This document shows, one piece after another, positions 1 to 11,000 of a DNA stretch of 64,000 nt. Both the position numbers and the translations under genes were made by a program. A model generated the notes under the pieces. The model searched no databases. It worked only from the letters and a program-made list of their open reading frames with translations, and was not told where the DNA came from. The first letter of the stretch is position 1, and the number at the start of each line of letters is the position of its first letter. Location: NCBI RefSeq assembly GCF_001949145.1, contig NW_019091385.1, forward strand, positions 175,152 to 239,151, given 5' to 3'. This DNA comes from Acanthaster planci. Lineage: Eukaryota; Echinodermata; Asteroidea; Valvatida; Acanthasteridae.

Positions 1-603
1 AACAATTCCTAAAGGATACCAACAATTCCTAAGTGCCTACTTAAAAGTATGAACTTTCCCATTTTCGATACTCGCAAAGTTCTGGAAAATCAGACCATTT
101 GGAACTTGTGAAGGATTGGGAATCTGGCTGTCTTAACAGCATGCTCTATTGGGAATTTTGGACCACAGAATACTTTCAACTCCCTTGACCTATCTCCCCC
201 GAGCGAGACAAAGTGGAGGTGCAACTTTCCGAGCAACAGAGGCTCCTCTGGTGGGAGCTGCACTTCGCTGGCTCACAAAAGACTACAAAATGCATGCGTT
301 ACCGCTACGTGGCTACCAACAAAATGAACACTCTCTACCAACATGGCTCTTGGAAACCGCTGAAAGGGTACGTCCGCTCAAGGCGAATGAAAGATGAATG
401 ATCATCTGGTTTTCTCTGCTCAACAGAAGATCCCCTGAAGGGTTTTAGGGCTCAAACTTTCCTTTTTTAGGTACTAAAAAAAACCCCATCAAACATCCAC
501 TGAACCATCTCTGGTCTGCCACCATCCCTGACCCAGGCAATCCTGGCACCTCCCCTGCCAACAGAACCTTCAGAGTGAATGGACCTGACTGAGCTCTGCT
601 TAC

Positions 604-3600
604 CCATGCGTAGAATACGACCTGGCTGTCACTGTTGGACACGATCTGGCTCGTGTCGTCCGGATTGAAGTGGACGTACGTCTGCTGGCCGTAGCTGCTG
701 CTGAGCTGGGTGGAGCAGACCGGGGTCTCGCCATCCGTCGTCCAATCCCAGATGGAGAGAGACTGCAAGAGACAGCCAATCAGTGGTCACCTCTGCTATG
801 GCTAAAACCATTCACTGACTCCAGAGGGCTAAACCATAATTCACAATCATAGGACTACCCTTATCATGTGGGAAGACTGATTTATTTTTCTTCGAAGAGC
901 AAAACTTTTTCCAGAATTTTAAGGTACAGGGAAAATTTTGGAACTTGGGGAAACTGTAGATGCACTGTCAAAAGACAATTCTAGGCAGTTTTGTTTATGA
1001 CAAAAAAGTGAGCAATTCTTGCGTGGGGAGTGGATCTAAAGATTTCGGGGTGGCAAAACCATGATTAAACAAAGAGTGAACTTGAACAAAATGATACTCA
1101 GCCAAGTAACATACCTGGTTAGGGATGGTTCCCATGGTGACGATGTACTTAGCATCCGGAGTCATTGCCATGGCAACCACTCCATCCTTGTGGGCCTCAA
1201 ATATTGTCTGAACAGGAGTCCTACAAGGGAAAAAATGAAGCCAATATCGAAGACAGAAAACGTCAAGGACACAGTGTAAAAGGACAAGGCGTTGATGCAA
1301 TTTAGCAAAGCGTACACGTTCAAGAAGAAACGCAGCAAATATCACACATTATATGTCAAAATGTCTCGGTATCACTATGCAAAGCAATAGCAACAGATCT
1401 AATTCACAAAGAAGCCATTCTGGATCATGTTCCCTGACTCTATCTCACTCAATGTCATGTTCCAAATGTGATGGAGTCAGACCATTTTGGATTCCACGCC
1501 TCACTTTTTTTTTAATCAATTTTTTTGAAATAAATCATCGTACATGAAATTAATCTGCATTGAACTGTTCTTGTTGCTTTCAGTTTTGTTCTTAGGTTTC
1601 CAAAATAAGCAAGTTAACCTCACTTTTAATTCAATATGACTGACTTCTGAATTGGTCAACTGAGTTCTGTCACAAGTTGCTGAAAGTCTGGGCAATATCT
1701 ATTCATCCAGTCTCAAGTTGAGTCCCGAGTTATTCAAATGAACTGCAGCGAAAGCATGCCTCTGTCACAAGTCCAGCCATTAGCACCAAGGCCGTTTTCC
1801 AATACTCAACTTCGCCTCCGTCTCACGCTTCAACTGTTTTTTAGCTAGCTGACTTTGAAGCTGTGAGGGCAGTAATCAGTCTAATAGTGCCACATAACAT
1901 CAAATAAGATGCAAGAGAGCCAAAAATTACAGTAATCCAATTTGATTTAAACGCTTCAGGCCCACAATCGGGGATTGGTTTTGGGAACGAAGCCTGAGAT
2001 GGAGACAAAGTTGAGTATTGGAAAATGGCCCATGTCTTGTAACAAGTCTTGTGACTGGACTTATGAAAGCACTTGTTGTGAACCTGACTATAGCACTGTT
2101 GTGTTGTAAATACAACAGAACTCACGTGATATTTTTGTGAAGTTTTGATAACATACCCAGTGTACGTGTCCCACACGATCACCATGCTGTTGGGTCCCTT
2201 ATCAGCGGTGGCCAGCCAGCGTTTGTCTCGGCTAGCACAGGTGCAAGTGATGTTGTTGCTCTACAGAAAGAATGCAAGACATTGAGGTAAAATGCCTTGC
2301 TGGTGGACACACAGACCAAAATTTTCGTTTGAATTTTAAAAAAAGAAGAGATTTTATGGTCATTCTATAAGTTTGGGGTCCATTTTTTTCCCGTCCCTGT
2401 TACGTCTGGCATTTGATTCTTCATGTTAAGAACTAATTGTTTAATTTCAAAGAGTAAATAAGTACTGCAAATTACCTGCCAAACAAATAAAAATAGTTTG
2501 AAATTAATTTCAACGATACATCCTTTGTCAAACATGTCAGATGGTATACATGTCGGAAGTAACAGAGACGGAAAAATGGCACACTTTGGACCCCAAATTT
2601 ATAGAATGACTACTTCTTCACATCTGCCTCTGCATGCACTTTCCTTTTATGCTTATCCTTTCATTCCGATGATTAAACTAGGAAACATGAGTAGCTGAGT
2701 TTTACATCAGAAAAAAATCCTCACAATTTACGAGAGACCTCAATTGCTGCAAATTAATAACAATTAGAATAACAAATTCAACCAAAACATCTGATAAATT
2801 TATTTCTTAAATACAGTGGGCTACTCAGATATCAATTTGCGGAATAAGATATATGGCCATAAACGAGAGAAATGAAACTTACGTGTCCTTGCAGCAATTT
2901 CTGCGTGTTCTTCTCAAAGTTATACAGCACGGCTGTGTGTCCGGTGGTGTAGACACACATCCGACGAAGCTGATTGGTCAGATTAATTGTCGGGACATTC
3001 TTGTTGACACCAAACGACCAGCACAAACCCTATAAAAAGATGATTCCAAATGAAAGTGGTACACAGATAATCAGTTCTAGAATTACTAAATTTATTTTGA
3101 ATATAAGATTTACTTTGAATTCACTTCCAAACCAATATTTTTTTAATTTCTAGTAGTTTTTGCTTATTTGAATTCTTGGTAATGAACAGACTGACCAAAA
3201 AATTCAGACACATTGAAATATATCACTTACTAGGGCATTGGTGGAGACTTCAACATTTGAAGCTGCAGAACTGGCTGTGCTTGGTCGATCAGTAACTGGT
3301 GGTGTGAGGGCCGGTTTGTCCACGGGTGTTGATGGCTTGACCGTTTCCCCACCCTGGTCAGACGCAGGTTCCACGGCAGAGTCTGCCGTCAGGCCCTCGG
3401 TGGATTCTTCTTGGATCGGCTCCTCGGTGGCTTCCCTGGTCAGCTGGGGCGACGAGGCACCTGCCTCTGCGGTAGGGGGTGGAGCAATGGTCTGTGGCTC
3501 CTCCCCGTCGTCCTCCTCTGCCATCTTGGATGCCGACTGCTCTCCGTCTTCCTTGCCATCTCCTCCATCTTCTTTTTCTTGCTCCTCGTTTTCTCCCACA

Positions 3601-3875
3601 TCCTCAGATTGTTCAGCTGCCTCCTCTTCTTTCTCCTCATCAGCATCTTCTGCAGTCTGCTCCTTCCCCGTCTCATCTGTCATTTCTTCATCTTTTGTCT
3701 CTTCCTGTCCCTCGTGCGTGTCATCGGTTGGCTGCTCACTGGTAATGTTCATTTCCTTTTCGGGCTCGGCGCCTTGCGCCATCTCCTCCTCGGGTGCATC
3801 TTGGCTTGCAGCGTTATCTTCGGTGACTTCTGCAGTCAACTCATCAGACGGCGGCTGTTCGTCTTGGTCAGCCAT
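604..3875 (-). CDS. CFAP251: CFAP251/WDR66-like WD-repeat radial spoke protein, 5' part (3' end off the window)
   Basis: Coding exons, in order: 3231-3875, 2883-3029, 2157-2260, 1115-1220, 604-762. All are bounded by GT-AG and join in one frame to 387 residues. Exon 1 (215 aa) is a low-complexity, Glu/Asp/Ser-rich N-terminus, as in CFAP251. Later exons give a WD-repeat beta-propeller start: LCWSFGVNKNVP, HTAVLYNFEKNTQKLLQGH, RWLATADKGPNSMVIVWD, DAKYIVTMG, SIWDWTTDGETP and FYAW, closely resembling human WDR66 in order and spacing. The family belongs to the calmodulin- and spoke-associated complex at radial spoke 3 of motile cilia and flagella. The start ATG at 3875 is the first Met of the acidic exon. 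The last visible exon ends in phase 0 at a GTAAGC donor, so the rest of the propeller and any EF-hand region lie left of base 1. I see no further exon in 1-600. Confidence 0.93.
1763..2057. repeat. Foldback (inverted-repeat) element in CFAP251 intron 3
   Basis: The left arm at about 1763-1831 and right arm at about 1989-2057 are reverse complements over most of about 70 bases. The core TTTTCCAATACTCAACTT is nearly perfect. Loop length is about 155 bases. It lies inside the intron between CFAP251 coding exons 3 and 4. No ORF is associated, so it looks like a non-autonomous MITE-type insertion. Confidence 0.7.
2358..2610. repeat. MITE-like inverted-repeat element, copy 1
   Basis: The left end reads GGTCATTCTATAAGTTTGGG and the right end is close to its reverse complement (CCCAAATTTATAGAATGAC). 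Inside, CCGTCCCTGTTAC faces GTAACAGAGACGG. It lies in CFAP251 intron 2. A related sequence lies at about 4000-4212, with its middle part inverted relative to this copy. Confidence 0.7.
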
Positions 3876-4890
3876 GATGCCAGTTACGCAATAATTACCT
3901 TAACAAAGAACTGAATAAATCATGAAAAAAATGAGTATCGCCAAGTGGGGTTTCTTAGTATTGGCATAGATGTAGATATGAGTCACTGTATGAATTCAGT
4001 GACCAAAATTGTGACATATTTGTGTCCCTGCTACACCTGACCTGTGTCATTTGACATGGAAATATCACTGGAATTGATTTCAAACTACTTCTATTTGTTT
4101 GGCAGATAATCCGTTTCAACTCATGACTCGTGGAAACTTAGAGAATGTGTTCTGAACTTACAAAATCATATGTCAGATGTAATAGGGACACAAAAAATTT
4201 ATAGAATACCCCACAGGGGCCTATAGGCCTAGCCTAGAACACATACACTAGAAGTTGAGCATTGCTTGATCTCTACATGTCAGTTAATCTGAATGCACAA
4301 TTTGGATTGGCCAATAATTCCACTGTCAGCAAATCCCTTTTTTTTTCTAATTCGCAGTTGTGAAATTTTTGTTGGAAAAGGAAAGTTAGGCTTAGTTAGA
4401 GATTTCATACAAAATCAACTGTGCGTAGTAGGGCCTAGCACGATGTGACGATGCAATCGTGCAATAACCATGATAACTTAACTGACTTCACCCAAGATGA
4501 AAAATTGTGTTTATTCGGTCTTAAACAGTCATTATAAATACGACAGTGTGTTTTCACTTTCAAAGGTTTCTGCTGTCATTACGCACTGCCGCCTTTTGCT
4601 GAACGTGGGCCTATATTCACTTTCCATTAAAAAATTTCACGATTCAGATGCAATACAATCGCGTAATAAAAGACTAGCACGAGAGTTTCCTTAGCCTGGT
4701 TTGCAAACATGAAACAGAATGTTGAAGTTTACTTTTAATTTTATCCAATTCAATAAATAATTGCTATGGCGCAAATAGAACTGTGTAAAACTCGACATTA
4801 TTTTGCGAATAAACATAAAAATCTCACCTGAAAACAAGACGGAACCGTCCACAGCGGTCGCAATCTCCAAGGAAACTTCACCTGTTTACA
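3876..4890 (-). other. Possible 5' UTR and leader intron of CFAP251
   Basis: Just upstream of the ATG, an AG acceptor sits at 3900-3899, leaving a 23-base leader. A good donor (CAG then GTGAGA) occurs at 4828 on the same strand. A non-coding first exon ending at 4828 and spliced to 3898 would be a normal arrangement, but nothing coding supports it. The putative intron carries a foldback element (about 4000-4212). Confidence 0.3.
4000..4212. repeat. MITE-like inverted-repeat element, copy 2
   Basis: The left part contains TTTGTGTCCCTGCTAC. The right part contains GTAATAGGGACACAAA followed by ATTTATAGAATAC, matching the terminal motif of the element at 2358-2610. The middle TTTCAAACTACTTCTATTTG is the inverse of a segment in that copy. 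The ends are less symmetrical than in copy 1 and the boundaries are approximate. Confidence 0.55.
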
Positions 4891-6649
4891 TCATTGGTAA
4901 GCAGGAAAAAATGCGTATCGGAAAACACCTATTTTGCCGGGAACCACCGATATGAGTTTTCCTGTCCCTGTGAAGTGCGCCCTCTGCAGCTGTTTCGCTT
5001 TCCCTAGAACTTAATTTTTAAGAGGGCGTAACTGCCCACGACAATAGTGCTATTCACACAGACATGGGTTTGTGTGTGTGTGGCTATATACCCCACTTCA
5101 AAAATTAGGAAAAATACTCATTAGTGTCGCAGATGTTCAAGTCACCTATCAAATTAAAGCTTGCATAATCATCTTTTCATTTTCTTTTCAAAAAGTGGCT
5201 TGACTTGTCACTTTTAAAGATATTTCTCTTCAGATATTATCACCCGTAAAATAGTCGTAAAGCCCGCCACCCGTCGTAAGTTGAAAATTGATGCTTACAA
5301 TGCAAAATGCAATTTGGAGGATCCTGCTGTGACCACTATTTTTAGAAAATAAGGCTGGTAGTCCTGTGGGTAGCTCCAATCCTTTCTTTTTGAAAACTAT
5401 TTAGTCTATGAAGCACAAAAAGCTCTAAAAGTATAGAATTATAGAATGACCTGCCCCAACACATCACTAGTTCTGTGACGCACGTGACCTCTAAACAGAA
5501 TTACAATACATCATGACCGAGACTTAGATACCGACCCTCCCCGTGACCTCCTAGTTAAGATTCCTAGGCGACGTTTCAGGAGGAAATCAACCAAGTACAA
5601 AATAGCACCAAGAATTAGCAAATCGTGATTTGGTCGGGGCTCTGGGCCTGCAACCTCAGTCTAATATCGCTCCGCTCTTGGTTCTGAGCATGCTCCAGCT
5701 GAGTTTATGTCGCACTACTTTATGTTGCTCCACCATTAGAGGGTCATAACTTTTGACAAAGCCTAGCTAGGGGAAGGGAATTGCTTTGCACGAAACATCG
5801 ATGAAAACATTTCCCCAGACATATCAACAGTGTTTGCACCCGGCATATGTTTTTATTTTGACAAATCGTTCTGTTATAACATTCGTGTCAATTTTCAGTT
5901 TAATTGCTGAGTAATATAATTGCCTTAAGTTCTGGAGACAAAAACAGTTTACCAGTAAAACATTTGTTTATTGATTAGAAAATGAATACATTATTTCGTT
6001 TTTAAAAATTTAATCTTCAACGATAGGATCAATCGATACTAAATTTGTGAAAATTAAAATGCAGCCCTTTTCCTTAACTGGAGCTCACATCGAAGAATAC
6101 TTCCTGTGGTGTTTTTTCCATGAAACTGTGTGAAGATTGCAAAAATCAGCGTTGTGTATACATGTGAAAGAAGTTACCAAGTCCACTCGTAACGAGTGTT
6201 AGGCGCAATCGCGTCGGTTAACAGCTGCGCTGCCGGTCGATCTCGCGGCACGATCTGTCAACCAACATTTCCACCATCGGCTGGATTACCTTTTCTTTGT
6301 TATTCACGGTTGTGTAAAATTGCTTTTAAGAAAAGGAAATTGAAAGAGTTCAAAATGGATTGACCGATGGCGCAGCACGATTGTCCTCGAAGCACGATCG
6401 CCAAATCGTGCAGATCGAGCAACTGCTCCCCACGCAAATTAAACATTTTTCAAAAATTCTTATTATCAAATCATTTATAGCATCATGCTCGGCAAATCAC
6501 TGCAATCGATACCTAAAAATTGTAATGATTCATTACCGTCACAATGAAAAGTCTTGGTTAAAACTTTAAAACTCTAATCTCCAAAATAAACTTACTCTCA
6601 AAAGTAGGCAGATCAAAATGCACGAAAGGTAGTACATATTCATAAGTCT

Positions 6650-6990
6650 GATTTTATCCAGGAAAATCTTTTCATTCACAACATCAATAACGATACTGCC
6701 TTGCCTGTCTTTTTGACTAAGCTCCCCATATGCATGTGCTGTCTTTATTGCATTATTTGCTATTATTTGTTCAAGAGAACAAAATGTTACATCACAAGGC
6801 TTCACAAAGTGATTACTTCAAGCATTAATTCACGACAAACCAAAGCCCAAGGCGCAATAACTGTACATTTGTATGCATCGTCATTTTTAGGGTATCTCCA
6901 CAGCACATAATAATAGTTTGAATCGTGTAGTCTCATAATGTGCGATTTTTATTCCAGGCTGCTCCGTGTTAGTATGACTGCAGCGGGCGA
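6650..6990 (-). pseudogene. Possible decayed coding remnant, unidentified
   Basis: Two adjacent minus-strand stretches in different frames look protein-like. One (about 6800-6915) reads YYYVLWRYPKNDD then CTVIAPWALVCREL. The other (about 6650-6805) reads CDVTFCSLEQIIANNAIKT then AYGELSQKD. Together they could be a frameshifted relic of one ORF, perhaps of a mobile element. I do not recognise the family, and chance open frames of this length occur in AT-rich DNA. Confidence 0.2.
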
Positions 6991-7299
6991 CTTCTGTCGA
7001 AGTAAAAAACAAGAACAGATAAAGGACAGTTAATAAAGGTCTGAAATGGTTCCGTTGCAGAGCATCCGAAAAGAGCAAGAGTAACGAAGTTCTTCATGAA
7101 AATACTTCACAAACCAACGGGCGGGCCAATCACGCATCCAATGATCTTACTTTCCATACCGATTTCCAGTGACATGTACTGCACTGCTGAAACTGTGATG
7201 GCCTGCTATCAAACAACCCAACGATACTTCCTCTTTCATGTTACGATCGTGTCTCTTGGACATCAAATGCGAATTCGAGTTTTCGCGGCGTCAAACAGA

Positions 7300-7376
7300 G
7301 AGCTTGCACGGTGCACCCCCAAAAAGTGGCAACGAGAGTAAAAAGTGCCCGCCAGAGGGCGCCCTGCAAACTCTCC
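7300..7376. repeat. Short inverted repeat related to the MITE at 16284
   Basis: The left arm has GAGAGCTTGCACGGTGCACC and the right arm has GGGCGCCCTGCAAACTCTCC, imperfect reverse complements about 75 bases apart end to end. The left arm resembles the terminal motif (TTTGCACGGTGCGCC) of the MITE inside the NOS gene. It lies downstream of NOS. Confidence 0.45.
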
Positions 7377-7669
7377 AAAGTGTCTGTACCTGTAGGGAAG
7401 AGGGGCGGATATGATTCGGTCCCTCCCCTTTTTGAGGAAATACGGGCTGCACGCTTGGATCACCACGTCGTCACTGGCTGTTCGAAGTCCGAGACCGGCC
7501 TTTCGAGTCAAGATATATGCCTGTGTGGCCAAGAAAAGTGGATAAAAACAGAAAACTGCCACAATGCCCGTAAAAATCTTTGATAAACTTCATAGAAATC
7601 GGCAAAGGAGGGATATGAAGTATTTCCGATGTCTCCAATCATAGGGGATCTTTATCAGTATCAGAAATA

Positions 7670-7675
7670 TTTATT
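7670..7675 (-). other. Candidate poly(A) signal for NOS
   Basis: AATAAA on the minus strand lies about 345 bases downstream of the NOS stop codon. It is the nearest canonical hexamer I noticed in the expected 3' UTR. Confidence 0.5.
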
Positions 7676-8017
7676 GATTTCATGATTTAACGAACAACAA
7701 CTTGGATGTAACTGCAACAAGTTTAGGCCTTCATGCATACACACATTTGCTTTGACCGAAATCAGGCATAATCTAAGACGTGTTCACGTGCACAGTCAGT
7801 TCGCATTTGCCAAGCCACTTCCAGAATTTTGGTTACTTGGTTAAATGAAACTTACTGCGTGGGCAACCGCTCCAAATTTTATGGCACTCTAGTTCAGGTA
7901 GGTCACTCGGTCCCATAAGCCGTGCTCACATGGGACTTTTCTTTGGACATTTCGACACTTTTAACTCCCAGTAAAGATCTCTTTGTTATATAAAAAAAGG
8001 TCGCAACACCGTTATTG

Positions 8018-11000
8018 TCACTGTGGGCTAGGACATACCAGGCGGAGCGCAGCCAGTTCCTTGACCGACATTTTGTTGTTGTTCTCGGTTCGCTTTTTTA
8101 GTTCTCGCAGCTTCTCCGTGACCTCTTCGGTCGTGAGCGTGATGCCAAATATGTCCTCGTGATATCGATTCTCCTCCTACAAATTAAAAAGTGAGAATCG
8201 AGTACCATCATGGGAAACGAAGATTTATACTATTAAACATACGTCAAAGTCTAGAGGGAAACTTCATCCTGTCTTGACTTGTAAATATATACATCATACA
8301 GTGGCTAGCTTTACCTTGAGGCGTTCAACCAGTTTCTTAGCTTTCTCTTTTGTCACTTCTCCCTGCTTGGCGATGATGGTTTCTATGGCAACGCGTACAC
8401 CGGCTGCCATGGTTGCATCCCCACATACATAGATGTGACCTCGTCTTCCACAGATAGTCTCGTACACTTTCTGGCCGTTCTTCTGAAGAAGGTCTTGGAC
8501 GTATGTCTGTAACACCGTGAGAAGAAATCTATGTTGTTAATAATATTCAACCATAAAATTAAAGTATTGATATAATAACATCTGAAAAATTAAAGGTGAA
8601 AATTAACGGAGCAGTTTGCGTGATTCGTGAACATTCACATGTCGAAAGACCTACTCTGGGTAAATAGACCTCCCGGGAGTACGCGGTCCAGACGTTGGTG
8701 AGGGCGCCCTCTTCCTTGGAAAACATCTTCTCTTCCTGGTAGAGGTCGTCCAGTTTGGAGTGTCTGCATCCGAACACGAGCGTGATGTCACCGAAGCGGC
8801 CGCCCTCTGGTTGGCCGGCGGCCTCCCGGTCGTGCTGGCGCTGTTGCCAGAAGCTGCGATAGGGAGCAATCCCCGTGCCGGGCCCGACGAGAATCATGGG
8901 GGCTGTCTGGTCCTCGGGCATGCGGAAAGATGGTGCCCTGACATAGACAAGAAATAAAACAGTCATAAAGAAAGATTAACATTGCTTCAGGTAAGCATTG
9001 ATACCATGAAATATAGACAAATCCAGTGACGTTTCTCTGTACATTCCCGGTGGCCCGCTTTGATGATGGAAGCACTGTCTTGGGGTTTTGATCAGACTGA
9101 CTCTCACGGAATAACGGCTCCGTGCAGCAGTCATCACGGCGCTTGTCTCCGTCGGTGGGGCCATCGCAAAAGACTAGTTGTTGACTCGATATATTTTTCC
9201 AGATCAAGATGGACAAAGAGTCCTATATGATTTCTGAGGATACCAGAGTTGACTGCCAAGGCCCAGAATTGTCAATCGTTTTATCACCGATCCCTGTGGG
9301 TCCACACTTACTTCCTGATGAAGACAGGCACAACGTCGTTATCATTGAGTGAGTCCAGCCAAGTAGAGCAAACTCCTCGACGAACAGCACCACTGACTGC
9401 AAAATAGATTAAGAAAAACTATCATTTTTTTTCTTTTCTAAGCAATTTCTTCTTTTGAGTGGCATATACTTAACTTTAAACTCAAAAATGCATATTTTTT
9501 GTAATGAAAATGACTATCCTTTTTAAAATGGCTGTTCTGGTGCTAGGTTCCCTTGAAAAGGTTTAAAAACTACAGATAAGAAAGTATATCTTTCAATTAT
9601 AATTATGCAAAATGCCCATGCGTTTGGCCAATCAGCGGACAACAGGTTTATTCAATGACCAATCAGATTGCAAAGGTCACTAGTCAAAACTGATGGTAGA
9701 CAGAGCTTGCCTTTTGATTTGTACTGGACTACAGCAACTGTTATGTGAACCTCCCCAGGGTACATCTCGGGACTGGAGCTGATGGAGTAATAGCGAGGCC
9801 GCAGGAGTGGGAGCAAGGTTAGAAGTAGCGAAGCTGGTACCCGCAGCGTGGGGAATGCTTCGAGGATCTCGGCTAGGTTTGGGAACGAGGAGTAGAGCCA
9901 CTCATCGTAGACGGCTGAGCCCTGAGGAGGAAGTAAAACTACACTCTAAGACCACTTCTCAAACCCGTTTCATCGGCAGGTTTGGCCTAAATCTCCAAAG
10001 TCTGGTTTCGTTACACAGAATTCCGAGTTCTTACATCAGAAAAGCTTATAAACTATCGAGACACTGTCTTCAAGGAGAGGTGCCTAGAATCGTGAAAGAA
10101 CTGTCAGAAGAACCTAAAGCCGAGGCCACGATTTCAGAAAAAAATTCACGTCTCAACTGGCACAGTGTGAAAACTGTCTTAATCACATTCGGTACAATTA
10201 CAAAACTCATAAAATGTTAACAAGAAAAAAGACTGTTACAATACAAAGGAGAAATCAAGACCAGAAGTGGCTTCACTTTATAACATCGGTCCGTGTGAAA
10301 TATACCATTCTTTCTTAAAACGTCAAAACGAACCTCAAATCCCATAGGGTCAGTTCACACGATGACACAGTAGGCATTCCTACCCCAGGTAAAACCTCTC
10401 TCTAATCTCCATCCAAGATGTAACGAAACATGGAAAGTATGAACTCGGAAAGCGCATGACCCATTCCCAGGCCCGTCTTTGCAAGGCCGAAACAAGGTGA
10501 TATGAAAAGAATTTTGACAGTCAACTCGATCATCCAAATCACGCCACCGAGCCATATTTCAGTTTCTTATCATACCTGTTTAGTGGAATGACGTTGTCAA
10601 TAAAAATAGGGTTCAAATAAAAAGTACCACAGCAAACCTTGTCTGTTTTGCGTTGTCTCACATGTTCTTCGAGTAGCTATACAGTGCAAGGAACACACAC
10701 ATACACATCACAGCAAACGGTGCAGGTGCAGTAAATATTAAAACAAAAGGAGAACAGAAGTGTACAGTAAGAAATCGCAGAAACGACTGAGGACATTTCA
10801 AGGAGGGTTTCAGAAAATTCCAGAGACAAATCGAGCAAAGGACAAAACTGTCGAACATATGCTTTGATGTAAAGACGCTTACTTCTGACAATGTGGTTAG
10901 TAGTCTTCTACGTATCATCTACTTAAATCAAAATGCTTGGCAATGTGAACAGACGAGCACTGGTGCTATGGACACATTTCAAACAAGCATCGCAACCGAG

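Larger units (their letters stand above)
4900..7660. other. Intergenic region between CFAP251 and NOS
   Basis: No intact gene is recognised in these 2.7 kb. The sequence is AT-rich, with scattered motifs such as GCGCCCTCT at about 4978. Short stretches of coding-like sequence occur on the minus strand around 6650-6990, listed separately. Confidence 0.6.

Noticed and set aside
1-600. A further CFAP251 exon near the left edge
   Set aside because: I could not find a bounded exon matching the next propeller segment. Open frames there are short and unrelated.
3238-3914. Long plus-strand open frames opposite CFAP251 exon 1
   Set aside because: Mirror image of an acidic Glu-rich coding exon; Ser/Leu-rich complement frames are an expected artefact.
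8641-8655. Ending NOS exon 21 at CGGGAG before GTCTAT
   Set aside because: GTCTAT is a poor donor and would drop residues present in the family. The GTAGGT donor at 8654 keeps the usual spacing [15 protein letters not shown].
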